Positions 1-5,335 of a DNA stretch of 5,466 nucleotides are shown here, piece after piece. The position numbers and the translations under genes are program-made. The stretch comes from Microbacteriaceae bacterium UBA4731 (GTDB lineage Bacteria; Actinomycetota; Actinomycetes; Actinomycetales; Microbacteriaceae): NCBI GenBank assembly GCA_002404115.1, contig DHJB01000077.1, forward strand, positions 3,488 through 8,953. The letters are read 5' to 3'. The notes beneath the pieces were generated by a model, which worked only from the letters and a program-made list of their open reading frames with translations, had not been told where the DNA came from and ran no database searches. The first letter of the stretch is position 1. Each line of letters starts with the position of its first letter.

Positions 1-462
1 CGTGACGAGGAGTTCCTGGTCGACTTCCTCAACACGCTCGACGTCGAGGAGGGCGCCGACGAACTGGCGAGTGAGTCCGGCGTGCGGGCCTGGGCTGCGG
101 CACACGCCCTCGAACCGGGCGATCCCGGCGAGGCCCGGCGCACGCGGGACGCGCTGCGTTCCCTGGTGACGGGGGGCAAGCCGGAGCTCCCGAGTGTCTC
201 GCTGCACCCGTCCTGCGAGGGTGACGGCGTGTGCCTGCGGTCGAACACCGTGGCGGAGGCGGCGCTCGCGGCGACCGTCGTGCTGAGCATCCAGGGCCGG
301 ATCGGCCGGGTCAAGCTGTGCCAGGCCGACACCTGCCGGTTCGCCTACTACGACCGTTCCCGCAACGGGTCGCGGGCCTGGTGCAGCATGGAGATCTGCG
401 GAAACCGCCAGAAGGCGCGCAGTTTCCGCTCCAAACAGGCCTCAGGCCGCCTATTCGGCTGA
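1..462 (+). CDS. CGNR zinc-finger transcription regulator with ABATE domain, 5' end cut off by the window
   Basis: The frame is open from base 1, giving 153 visible residues, and ends at TGA 460-462. The first codons read a DFLNTLD motif (about codons 8-14), typical of the start of the ABATE domain, so the true start lies shortly before the window and GTG 82 is an internal valine. The C-terminal third is a clear CGNR zinc finger: CQADTC (Cys codons 107 and 112), then YYDRSRNGSRAW, then CSMEICGNR (Cys codons 128 and 133), so all four expected zinc ligands are present and the basic tail KARSFRSKQ follows. Family knowledge: these proteins are putative one-component transcription regulators, with the zinc finger thought to bind DNA and ABATE to sense a signal. 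Ligand and targets are unknown. An extra Cys pair (CEGDGVC, codons 72 and 78) precedes the finger; its role is unclear. The 3' end overlaps the convergent aminotransferase gene by 12 bases. Confidence 0.87.
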   Translation, partial: RDEEFLVDFLNTLDVEEGADELASESGVRAWAAAHALEPGDPGEARRTRDALRSLVTGGKPELPSVSLHPSCEGDGVCLRSNTVAEAALAATVVLSIQGRIGRVKLCQADTCRFAYYDRSRNGSRAWCSMEICGNRQKARSFRSKQASGRLFG

Positions 463-1791
463 GAGCGCGGTGAGGGCTTCTTCGATCACGGATGCCGCAT
501 CGTCGATCAGCGCCTCGGAGATCACGACAGACGGCATGATCCGCAGCACCGAATCCCAGCTGCCGGCATCCAGCACGATGACGCCGTTGGTCGTGGCGTG
601 CGTGATGACGGCGGTGAGCGCCTCCGGGTACGGCTTGGTCGTGCCGGGGTGCACCAGCTCCACACCGAACATGGCGCCCTTGCCGCGGACCTCGCCGACG
701 ATGGGGAACTTCTCGGCCCAGTCGCCGATCCGCGCCCAGAGCGCCTTCTCGACTCGCTTGGCCTGATCGAGCAGGTTCTCTTTCTCAATGATGTCGAACA
801 CGGCCAGGGCGGCAGCGGTCGAAACCGGGTTTCCGCCGAACGTTCCACCGATGCCGCCCGGCTGGACGGCGTCCATGATTTCCGCTCTTCCGGTGACGGC
901 GGCGAGCGGAAAGCCGCCGGCGATGCCCTTGGCCGTGGTGACGAGGTCGGGAATGACGCCCTCGTGGTGCTCGATCGAGTACCAGGTCCCGGTGCGGGCG
1001 ATGCCGGCCTGGATCTCGTCGGCGACGAAGACGATGCCGTTCTCGGTGCAGAATTCGCGGATCCGGGTGAAGTAGCCGGGGGCTGGGATGACGATGCCGC
1101 CGTCGCCCTGGATCGGCTCGACGAAGAAGGCCGCGATTTCGTTCGCGCCGATGTGGGTGGTGATGTAGTCGATGGTCTTCTCGGCCGCCTCCTCGCCGCT
1201 CAGGCCGTCGCGGTAGGGGTAGCTGGTGGGAACGCTGTAGATCTCCCCGGGGAACGGACCCATGCCGGCGCGCTCCGGCCAGGGGCGGTAGGTCATGGTC
1301 ATGGTCAGGTTCGTGCGGCCGTGGAAGGCATGGTCGAGGCTCACGATGGCGCGCCGGCCCGTGTACTTACGGGCGATCTTGACCGCGTTCTCGACGGCCT
1401 CCGCACCGGTGTTGACCAGGATGGAGCGCTTCTCGAAATCGCCGGGCGTGATCTCGGCGAGCTTCTCCGCGACCCTGACGTAGTTCTCGTACGGGGTGAC
1501 CGTGAACAGGGTGTGCGTGAGCTTGCCGGCCTGCGCGGCCGCTGCGGCGGCGACATCGGGATGGGCGTGGCCGATGGTCGTGACGCCGATGCCGCAGCCG
1601 AGGTCGATGATCTGGTTGCCGTCGACGTCGACGAGGATCGCGCCGGCGCCGTGGTCCATGTAGATGTTGGCCAGCGTGCCGGCGCCCCGGGACACGGAGC
1701 GCCTGCGCCGTTCCTGCAGTTCGATTGATCTCGGACCCGGGAGGGCCGTGATGAGTTTGCGTTCCTGGGGGACGGAGAAGGAGGAGACCAT
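451..1791 (-). CDS. gabT: 4-aminobutyrate--2-oxoglutarate transaminase family protein (class III PLP aminotransferase)
   Basis: This 446-residue protein is full length for GabT (E. coli about 426). It would move the terminal amino group of GABA or a similar omega-amine to 2-oxoglutarate, giving succinate semialdehyde and glutamate, in the cytosol. Fold type I PLP motifs are all present: NTGAEAVENA (127-136, cofactor phosphate), HGR with Arg159 (E. coli Arg141), VEPIQGDGG (224-232), DEIQAG with Asp258 (pyridine nitrogen), TTAKGIAGG with the Schiff-base Lys288, GGTFGGNP (315-322) and LRIMP with Arg417 (E. coli Arg398, carboxylate binding). Oddities: the usual QGEGG reads QGDGG (Asp230 at E. coli Glu211), and Ile260 stands at E. 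coli Val241, so substrate preference may differ. Other omega-amines such as 5-aminovalerate are possible. The ATG at 1791 has no Shine-Dalgarno but has TAAGCT six bases upstream, suggesting a leaderless message. plsC lies 58 bases upstream on the same strand; no gabD partner is seen. Confidence 0.85.
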   Translation of the reverse strand: MVSSFSVPQERKLITALPGPRSIELQERRRRSVSRGAGTLANIYMDHGAGAILVDVDGNQIIDLGCGIGVTTIGHAHPDVAAAAAAQAGKLTHTLFTVTPYENYVRVAEKLAEITPGDFEKRSILVNTGAEAVENAVKIARKYTGRRAIVSLDHAFHGRTNLTMTMTYRPWPERAGMGPFPGEIYSVPTSYPYRDGLSGEEAAEKTIDYITTHIGANEIAAFFVEPIQGDGGIVIPAPGYFTRIREFCTENGIVFVADEIQAGIARTGTWYSIEHHEGVIPDLVTTAKGIAGGFPLAAVTGRAEIMDAVQPGGIGGTFGGNPVSTAAALAVFDIIEKENLLDQAKRVEKALWARIGDWAEKFPIVGEVRGKGAMFGVELVHPGTTKPYPEALTAVITHATTNGVIVLDAGSWDSVLRIMPSVVISEALIDDAASVIEEALTALSAE

Positions 1792-1795
1792 GGTG

Positions 1796-1835
1796 CCAGC
1801 TTAGGGATGCCGGCGGACGCGTGGGGACAAGCTGG
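1796..1835. repeat. Inverted repeat CCAGCTT-N26-AAGCTGG over the gabT promoter
   Basis: Perfect 7-base arms lie at 1796-1802 and 1829-1835, with 26 bases between them. One arm overlaps the candidate -10 box of gabT; the other falls around -38 to -44 relative to a start at 1791, and the arm centres are about 33 bases apart (roughly three helical turns). This arrangement would suit a regulator binding two half-sites around the promoter. The arms are short and could be coincidental. Confidence 0.35.
1798..1803 (-). promoter_or_regulatory. Candidate -10 box of gabT, leaderless spacing
   Basis: The minus strand reads TAAGCT, six bases, then the ATG at 1791. This places a transcription start on or next to the A of the start codon. 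No purine-rich Shine-Dalgarno is present in the 20 bases before the ATG. No convincing -35 is seen at 16-19 bases; TTGTCC occurs at 1825-1830 but its 21-base spacer is too long. The box sits in a 58-base gap after plsC, so gabT can be transcribed separately from plsC. The call rests on motif and spacing only. Confidence 0.55.
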
Positions 1836-1849
1836 GCAGACGCGGTGGG

Positions 1850-2650
1850 TCAGCGGCGCTCCGGGCGCAGCAGCGCCTGCGTGACGCGCTGCACCACGCC
1901 CGACGGCGGCGTCTCGTTGTAGCTGTTGGCCAGTTCCTGGCCGGTGAGGGAATGGATGGCCGTCATGATCTCATCCGTCGCCTTGCGCCTGGCACGGCCG
2001 GAGTCGGCGGTGCCGTGCCCGCTCACGTCGATCGGCTCGCCGAATGCGACCGTCACCTTGCGGATGCGGGGGAACTTTGCCCCGACCGGCTGGATCTCCT
2101 GCGTGCCGATGAGGCCCACCGGAACGACGACGGCGCCCGTGGTGAGGGCGAGCCAGGCGACGCCCGTGCGGCCCTTGTAGAGGCGGCCGTCGAGCGAGCG
2201 CGTGCCCTCCGGGTAGATCGCGAACGCGCTGTCGGCTTCGAGGATGTGCCGGCCGGCGTCGAGTGCGTCCTGCGCAGCCTGCCCTGCGCCGCGCTCCACG
2301 CCGACGGCGCCGATGGACGTGAAGAAGGTGCGCGAGACCCAGCCGGAGAAACCGGTTCCGGTGAAGTAGGTGGATTTGGCGAGGAACTGCACCCGCCGCG
2401 GTGCGGTGAGCGGGATGACCAGGCTGTCGACGAACGACAGGTGGTTGCTGGCGAGGATGACGCGACCCGTCTTCGGGATGTTCTCCCGGCCCAGGATGCG
2501 CGGGCGAAAGATCAGGCGGGCGACCGGGGCCATGATGCCGTAGCCGAGAAAGTAGACGAAACCGGGCCGTTTGGGACGAACGGGGCGCTCCGGGGCGTCG
2601 GTCCCGTCGGCTGGTTCGGCTATTTCGGCTGCTTCGACGGGTCCTGTCAC
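1850..2650 (-). CDS. plsC: 1-acyl-sn-glycerol-3-phosphate acyltransferase (PlsC/LPLAT family)
   Basis: This 266-residue membrane-associated acyltransferase would acylate lysophosphatidic acid at sn-2 to give phosphatidic acid, the precursor of membrane phospholipids. The LPLAT blocks appear in order: NHLSFVD (69-75, with the catalytic His70 and Asp75 of the HX4D motif), the block around GAVGVER (114-120), YPEGTRS (146-152, glycerophosphate binding) and VVPVGLIGT (175-183). A moderately hydrophobic stretch (32-48) may anchor it to the membrane. The first 30 residues are Pro/Glu/Asp-rich and look disordered, a common actinobacterial addition. The start is GTG 2650; no Met occurs before residue 40, which would cut into the domain. 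TAGGGT lies six bases before the GTG, suggesting a leaderless message, although AGGG could act as a weak Shine-Dalgarno. It is divergent from dxr across 99 bases. Substrate range within the LPLAT family (lysophosphatidate or another acyl acceptor) cannot be read from the sequence. Confidence 0.88.
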   Translation of the reverse strand: MTGPVEAAEIAEPADGTDAPERPVRPKRPGFVYFLGYGIMAPVARLIFRPRILGRENIPKTGRVILASNHLSFVDSLVIPLTAPRRVQFLAKSTYFTGTGFSGWVSRTFFTSIGAVGVERGAGQAAQDALDAGRHILEADSAFAIYPEGTRSLDGRLYKGRTGVAWLALTTGAVVVPVGLIGTQEIQPVGAKFPRIRKVTVAFGEPIDVSGHGTADSGRARRKATDEIMTAIHSLTGQELANSYNETPPSGVVQRVTQALLRPERR

Positions 2651-2656
2651 AGACCG

Positions 2657-2662
2657 ACCCTA
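2657..2662 (-). promoter_or_regulatory. Candidate -10 box of plsC, leaderless spacing
   Basis: The minus strand reads TAGGGT, six bases, then GTG at 2650. This is the same spacing as at gabT and dxr and predicts transcription starting at the G of GTG. No good -35 hexamer is visible at 16-19 bases. A perfect 8-base palindrome CGCATGCG (2671-2678) lies in the spacer where a repressor could bind; this last point is speculation. Confidence 0.55.
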
Positions 2663-2692
2663 CCCCGCCTCGCATGCGCCGGACGGCATGGA

Positions 2693-2725
2693 CAGGCGGC
2701 GGGGGGGGGAGCCGCCCCCCGCCTG
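2693..2725. repeat. Inverted repeat enclosing a G9 run in the plsC-dxr divergent region
   Basis: CAGGCGG (2693-2699) is mirrored by CCGCCTG (2719-2725). Between them are nine consecutive G (2701-2709), an A, and GCCGCC followed by more C. A second register pairs GGCGGC (2695-2700) with GCCGCC (2711-2716), leaving the G9A stretch as the loop. The element lies about 40-60 bases upstream of both inferred transcription starts, so it could affect both plsC and dxr. The homopolymer could vary in length by slippage and is also a place where sequencing errors occur. Confidence 0.6.
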
Positions 2726-2737
2726 CCCCCACTCACC

Positions 2738-2743
2738 TAGCAT
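2738..2743 (+). promoter_or_regulatory. Candidate -10 box of dxr, leaderless spacing
   Basis: TAGCAT is followed by exactly six bases (GGGGGA) and then GTG 2750. The purine run touches the start codon, too close for normal Shine-Dalgarno use, so a leaderless message beginning at the GTG is the better reading. The -35 position (about 2714-2720) is an all-C stretch in the 3' arm of the G9 inverted repeat and has no consensus. Confidence 0.6.
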
Positions 2744-2749
2744 GGGGGA

Positions 2750-3832
2750 GTGCAGAGAGTAATCATCCTCGGATCCACCGGGTCGATCGGTACCCAGGCA
2801 ATCGACGTGATCAAGGCGAACCCCGAGCGGTTCGAGATCGTCGGGCTGTCCGCCGGGCGCAATCGCGACCTGCTCGACCGGCAGGCGGCCGAGTTCCGGG
2901 TCGAGCACACGGCCCTCGGCGCCGAGGAAGCCGAGCGGCTGGTGCGGGATGTCGATGCCGACGTCGTGCTCAACGGCATCACCGGGTCGGTGGGGCTCGG
3001 CCCCACCCTCGCCGCCCTCACGGCCGGCCGCACCCTGGCGCTGGCGAACAAGGAGTCGCTCATCGTCGGCGGGGACCTGGTGAAGTCCATTGCGGCGCCG
3101 GGGCAGATCGTACCGGTCGACTCCGAGCACTCCGCCATCGCCCAGGCGCTGCGGTCCGGCACCGCACAGGAGGTGAGTCGCCTCGTGCTGACGGCATCCG
3201 GCGGCCCGTTCCGCGGCCGCAGCCGAGCCCAGCTGGCGGACGTCGCGCCGGAGGAGGCGCTCGCCCACCCCACCTGGAACATGGGTCCGGTGGTCACCAC
3301 GAACTCGGCAACGCTCGTGAACAAGGGCCTCGAAGTGATCGAGGCGCACCTGCTCTTCGATGTCGAGTACGACCACATCGACGTCGTCGTGCACCCGCAG
3401 TCCGTCGTGCACTCGATGGTGGAATTCATCGACGGATCGACCATCGCCCAGGCCTCGCCGCCCGACATGCGACTGCCGATTTCGCTCGGGCTCGACTGGC
3501 CGAACCGGGTCGCGGCGGTCGGCACACCCATCGACTGGACGACCCCGCACAGCTGGACGTTCGAGCCGTTGGACCGCGTCGCATTCCCGGCCGTGGACCT
3601 GGCCAAGCAGGTTGGTCGTGCCGGCGGCACGTACCCGGCCGTGTTCAACGCCGCCAATGAGCAGGCCGTCGCCGCGTTCCACGCTCGGAAGATCGGCTTC
3701 CTCGCCATCGTGGACACGATTCAGCGCGTCGTCGAAGCGCACGAGCAGGACGGTCCCCTCACCCGCGAATCGCTCGCCGCGGCCGAGGCCTGGGCGCGAA
3801 CCGCGGCCGACAGACTCCTCGCCGGGTCCTAG
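2750..3832 (+). CDS. dxr: 1-deoxy-D-xylulose 5-phosphate reductoisomerase
   Basis: This enzyme isomerises and reduces 1-deoxy-D-xylulose 5-phosphate to 2-C-methyl-D-erythritol 4-phosphate with NADPH and a divalent metal, the committed step of the MEP isoprenoid pathway and the target of fosmidomycin. All key motifs are intact in 360 residues: GSTGSIG (8-14, NADPH), LANKES (98-103), PVDSEHSAI with metal ligands Asp124 and Glu126, TASGGPF with Ser150, HPTWNMG with His173 in the mobile flap (173-179), [16 protein letters not shown] with Ser186, Asn191, Lys192 and metal ligand Glu195, and [10 protein letters not shown] (215-224). It is shorter than E. coli Dxr (398), mostly between GSTGSIG and [10 protein letters not shown], which I take to be normal for this family of actinobacteria. 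The GTG start is fixed by the [14 protein letters not shown] opening; ATG 2742 is in another frame and hits a stop at once. In many other actinobacteria dxr is followed by an rseP-type protease and ispG; here it is followed by a convergent, unrelated gene. Confidence 0.97.
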   Translation: MQRVIILGSTGSIGTQAIDVIKANPERFEIVGLSAGRNRDLLDRQAAEFRVEHTALGAEEAERLVRDVDADVVLNGITGSVGLGPTLAALTAGRTLALANKESLIVGGDLVKSIAAPGQIVPVDSEHSAIAQALRSGTAQEVSRLVLTASGGPFRGRSRAQLADVAPEEALAHPTWNMGPVVTTNSATLVNKGLEVIEAHLLFDVEYDHIDVVVHPQSVVHSMVEFIDGSTIAQASPPDMRLPISLGLDWPNRVAAVGTPIDWTTPHSWTFEPLDRVAFPAVDLAKQVGRAGGTYPAVFNAANEQAVAAFHARKIGFLAIVDTIQRVVEAHEQDGPLTRESLAAAEAWARTAADRLLAGS

Positions 3833-3850
3833 CGCCGACCTTCCCCTCTC

Positions 3851-3913
3851 CCGCGAAACTGCACTCGTGGTCGTTATGCAGCGCCTATAACGACCACAAG
3901 TGCGTTCTCGCGG
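3851..3913. repeat. 63-base near-perfect palindrome between convergent dxr and epimerase genes
   Basis: Two 27-base arms (3851-3877 and 3887-3913) are inverted copies matching at 23 of 27 positions, separated by a 9-base loop (GCAGCGCCT). The inner 11 bases of each arm match perfectly (GTGGTCGTTAT against ATAACGACCAC), and the outer ends share CCGCGA/TCGCGG. The right arm ends one base before the stop codon of the epimerase gene, and the left arm begins 18 bases after the dxr stop. Either strand would fold into a long hairpin, so it could terminate both converging transcripts; no T-run follows on either side, so it is not a classic intrinsic terminator. Its length and symmetry also suit a REP-like or MITE-like dispersed repeat, which this window alone cannot show. 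Confidence 0.85.
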
Positions 3914-4828
3914 TCAGCGGCGGTAGCTCTCCGCGGCCGCGAAGAGTGCCTCGTCCCATGGCGTCGCAGCGACGCCGAGTAGTCGCTCCGTTTCGGCGGA
4001 GTCGATCACGTACGGCACCAGGAACTGGTAGCTCGAGGCCCACACCTCCCGCATCATCGGGCTGACTGCGCCGAGCGAGCGCAGCATCCACTGCGGGTAC
4101 CCGGAGACCTTCCCGCGGGTGCCGTAGCGCCGGTTGAGCTGGGCGACGATGTCGGCACGGCCGATCGCCGCGCTCGGAACATGCCAAAGACGGCCCCACT
4201 CGCCCGGGTGGTCGGCCGCGGCGATCAGCGTGGTCACAATGTCCGGCAGGTAGCTCCAGCTGTGCAGCAGCCGCGGATTGCCGACCACCCGTGCGGTCTT
4301 CGACGCCAGGATGGCCGTGAAGAACGCTTCACCGAGGTGTGCCGTCCCGGTGGCGCCCGCGCCGAAGTAGTCGCTCGCGCGCACCTCGACCGCGCGGATG
4401 TCGCCACGCTCGTGGGCGGAGAGCACCTGCCGCCAGCCGGCTCGGCGAATAAGCCCCTTCTTCTCGGTGGTCGTCTCTGGGGAGTGCTCGGTCATCGGGC
4501 CGGTGGGTGAGCCGTACGGGTACAGGTTTCCCATCACCACCAGGGCGGCACCGGTGGCGGATGCCGCGTGGATCGCGGCACCGAAGATGGGCGGCCACTG
4601 GGCGGCCCAATCGGTGTACGGCGGATTCGTGCACAGGAAGATGGTCGCGGAGCCCTCGGCCGCCCGGCCGAAGGCGGCCGGATCGCTCGCGTCGAGGGCG
4701 AGAGGTGTGGCGCCGGCCGCGTTCGAACCGGAGCGGGTCGCGATGGTCACGGTGTCCCCGCGCGCGGCGAGGCGCTCAGCGAGCGGCCGGCCGATCAGGC
4801 CGGCTCCGACGACGAGCTGCTTCGCCAT
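3914..4828 (-). CDS. NAD-dependent epimerase/dehydratase family protein (atypical SDR)
   Basis: This 304-residue protein has a Rossmann fold: MAKQLVVGAGLIG opens with GXGXXG (Gly8, Gly10, Gly13), and an Arg pair region ATRSG (30-34) follows the second beta strand, where NAD(P) ribose or phosphate is bound. GNLYPYGSPTGPMTE (100-114), RASDYFG (150-156) and HSWSYLPDI (189-197) are typical of a large actinobacterial group annotated as NAD-dependent epimerases. The classical YXXXK catalytic pair is missing: Tyr103 and Tyr105 have no Lys four residues on, though Lys123-Lys124 follow later, so it belongs with atypical SDRs and its reaction is unknown. It is probably a cytosolic redox or nucleotide-sugar-type enzyme. 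The ATG at 4828 has a strong GGGAGGA Shine-Dalgarno, unlike gabT, plsC and dxr. The lipoprotein gene upstream is on the same strand, 84 bases away, but a separate promoter is likely. Confidence 0.85.
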   Translation of the reverse strand: MAKQLVVGAGLIGRPLAERLAARGDTVTIATRSGSNAAGATPLALDASDPAAFGRAAEGSATIFLCTNPPYTDWAAQWPPIFGAAIHAASATGAALVVMGNLYPYGSPTGPMTEHSPETTTEKKGLIRRAGWRQVLSAHERGDIRAVEVRASDYFGAGATGTAHLGEAFFTAILASKTARVVGNPRLLHSWSYLPDIVTTLIAAADHPGEWGRLWHVPSAAIGRADIVAQLNRRYGTRGKVSGYPQWMLRSLGAVSPMMREVWASSYQFLVPYVIDSAETERLLGVAATPWDEALFAAAESYRR

Positions 4829-4833
4829 GGTTC

Positions 4834-4840
4834 TCCTCCC
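4834..4840 (-). promoter_or_regulatory. Shine-Dalgarno of the epimerase gene
   Basis: The minus strand reads GGGAGGA five bases before ATG 4828. It is the only strong ribosome binding site in the window and fixes the start of the epimerase-like gene. Confidence 0.85.
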
Positions 4841-4854
4841 GGATGGTGCATCCG
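4840..4854. repeat. Small palindrome CGGATG-N3-CATCCG next to the Shine-Dalgarno
   Basis: Perfect 6-base arms with a 3-base centre lie directly upstream of the epimerase Shine-Dalgarno. With the inferred -10 at 4861-4866 the transcript would begin near 4854, putting this hairpin at the very 5' end of the message. It could stabilise the mRNA, influence ribosome access, or act as a DNA operator. The sequence alone cannot decide. Confidence 0.4.
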
Positions 4855-4860
4855 CTAAGA

Positions 4861-4866
4861 ACTCTA
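4861..4866 (-). promoter_or_regulatory. Candidate -10 box of the epimerase gene
   Basis: TAGAGT on the minus strand would start transcription about 26 bases before ATG 4828, leaving room for the Shine-Dalgarno. The -35 position (about 4884-4890) has no good consensus and lies in the loop of the CGGGCA-N10-TGCCCG inverted repeat. Confidence 0.4.
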
Positions 4867-4874
4867 GACGCAGG

Positions 4875-4896
4875 CGGGCAGGTCGCCGTATGCCCG
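4875..4896. repeat. Inverted repeat CGGGCA-N10-TGCCCG
   Basis: Perfect 6-base arms at 4875-4880 and 4891-4896 with a 10-base spacer lie 17-38 bases downstream of the lipoprotein stop codon on the minus strand. It could be a weak terminator of that gene (no T-run follows) or an operator overlapping the -35 region of the epimerase gene. The arms are short, so chance is possible. Confidence 0.3.
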
Positions 4897-4912
4897 AACC
4901 AGGGTCAGCGCG

Positions 4913-5335
4913 CTAGTGGTCCTTCTGGCCGCATTTCTTCCCACACTTCGCGTCGCCTTCGCCCGGTTTCGGGGCCGGCGTAACCCGGGCCGCGGTCGGT
5001 GTGGGTGTCGCGGTGGGCTCTGCCGCGACGACAGCGGACGCGAGGTCGGCGGTCACCAGGTTGATGGCCGACTGGATCTTCGCCGAGCGCGGGCCGGTCA
5101 CCTGGCCGGCGGCCGCTGCGGTCAACAGGTCGGCCTGCAGGGCGTCCAGCGCGGACTGGGCGCTCGCCAGGTGGCCCTCAGAGGCGGCGACGGTGACGTC
5201 GTGCACACCGACCTGCAACCGCTTGGCCGCGGACTGCGCCAGGGGGGCCGGCGCGCTCGAGCAGCCGGTCACGGCCCCCGCGGCAAGGATCACGGCAATC
5301 GCAGCGCCGGTGGGTGAGAAGCGGCGGGCGATCAC
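4913..5335 (-). CDS. Small secreted lipoprotein with Thr-Pro linker and C-terminal Cys-X3-Cys
   Basis: The 140-residue protein starts with a lipoprotein signal peptide: basic MIARRF, a hydrophobic core (about 10-22) and lipobox VTGC with Cys25 as the predicted lipidated residue. The mature part has an Ala-rich helical region (about 31-104, with ALDALQADLLTAAAAGQ and IQSAINLVTADLASAV suggesting paired amphipathic helices), a flexible Thr/Pro/Ala linker (105-124), and a Lys-rich tail KCGKKCGQKDH with Cys131, Cys135 and His140. It should be anchored on the outer face of the membrane. Similar small proteins in Microbacteriaceae have, to my recollection, been labelled mucin-associated surface protein, which says nothing about function. 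The GTG start overlaps the stop of the upstream gene (GTGA) and has no Shine-Dalgarno, pointing to translational coupling. The same frame stays open upstream to the window edge, but the signal peptide at this GTG supports the chosen start. Confidence 0.75.
   Translation of the reverse strand: MIARRFSPTGAAIAVILAAGAVTGCSSAPAPLAQSAAKRLQVGVHDVTVAASEGHLASAQSALDALQADLLTAAAAGQVTGPRSAKIQSAINLVTADLASAVVAAEPTATPTPTAARVTPAPKPGEGDAKCGKKCGQKDH

Noticed and set aside
598..1728. 376-codon open frame on the + strand opposite gabT
   Set aside because: It is antisense to a complete, motif-rich aminotransferase; its Asp/Gly/Arg-rich composition is that of a shadow frame in GC-rich DNA, with no recognisable domain.
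1952..2740. 262-codon open frame on the + strand opposite plsC
   Set aside because: It is a shadow of the PlsC gene, low-complexity Ala/Arg/Asp/Gly composition with no domain.
2744..2749. GGGGGA as the Shine-Dalgarno of dxr
   Set aside because: It directly touches the GTG with no spacer, so normal ribosome placement is not possible; leaderless initiation explains the site better.
2742..2762. ATG at 2742 as a start for dxr
   Set aside because: It is in a different frame from Dxr and meets TAA after six codons; the Dxr N-terminal motif fixes GTG 2750.
2660..3742. 360-codon open frame on the - strand opposite dxr
   Set aside because: It is the complement of a fully intact Dxr and runs through the G9 intergenic region; composition is His/Arg/Gly-rich without motifs.
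3851..3913. Classic intrinsic terminator
   Set aside because: The hairpin is strong, but neither strand has a T-run after it; recorded as a palindrome with possible termination role instead.
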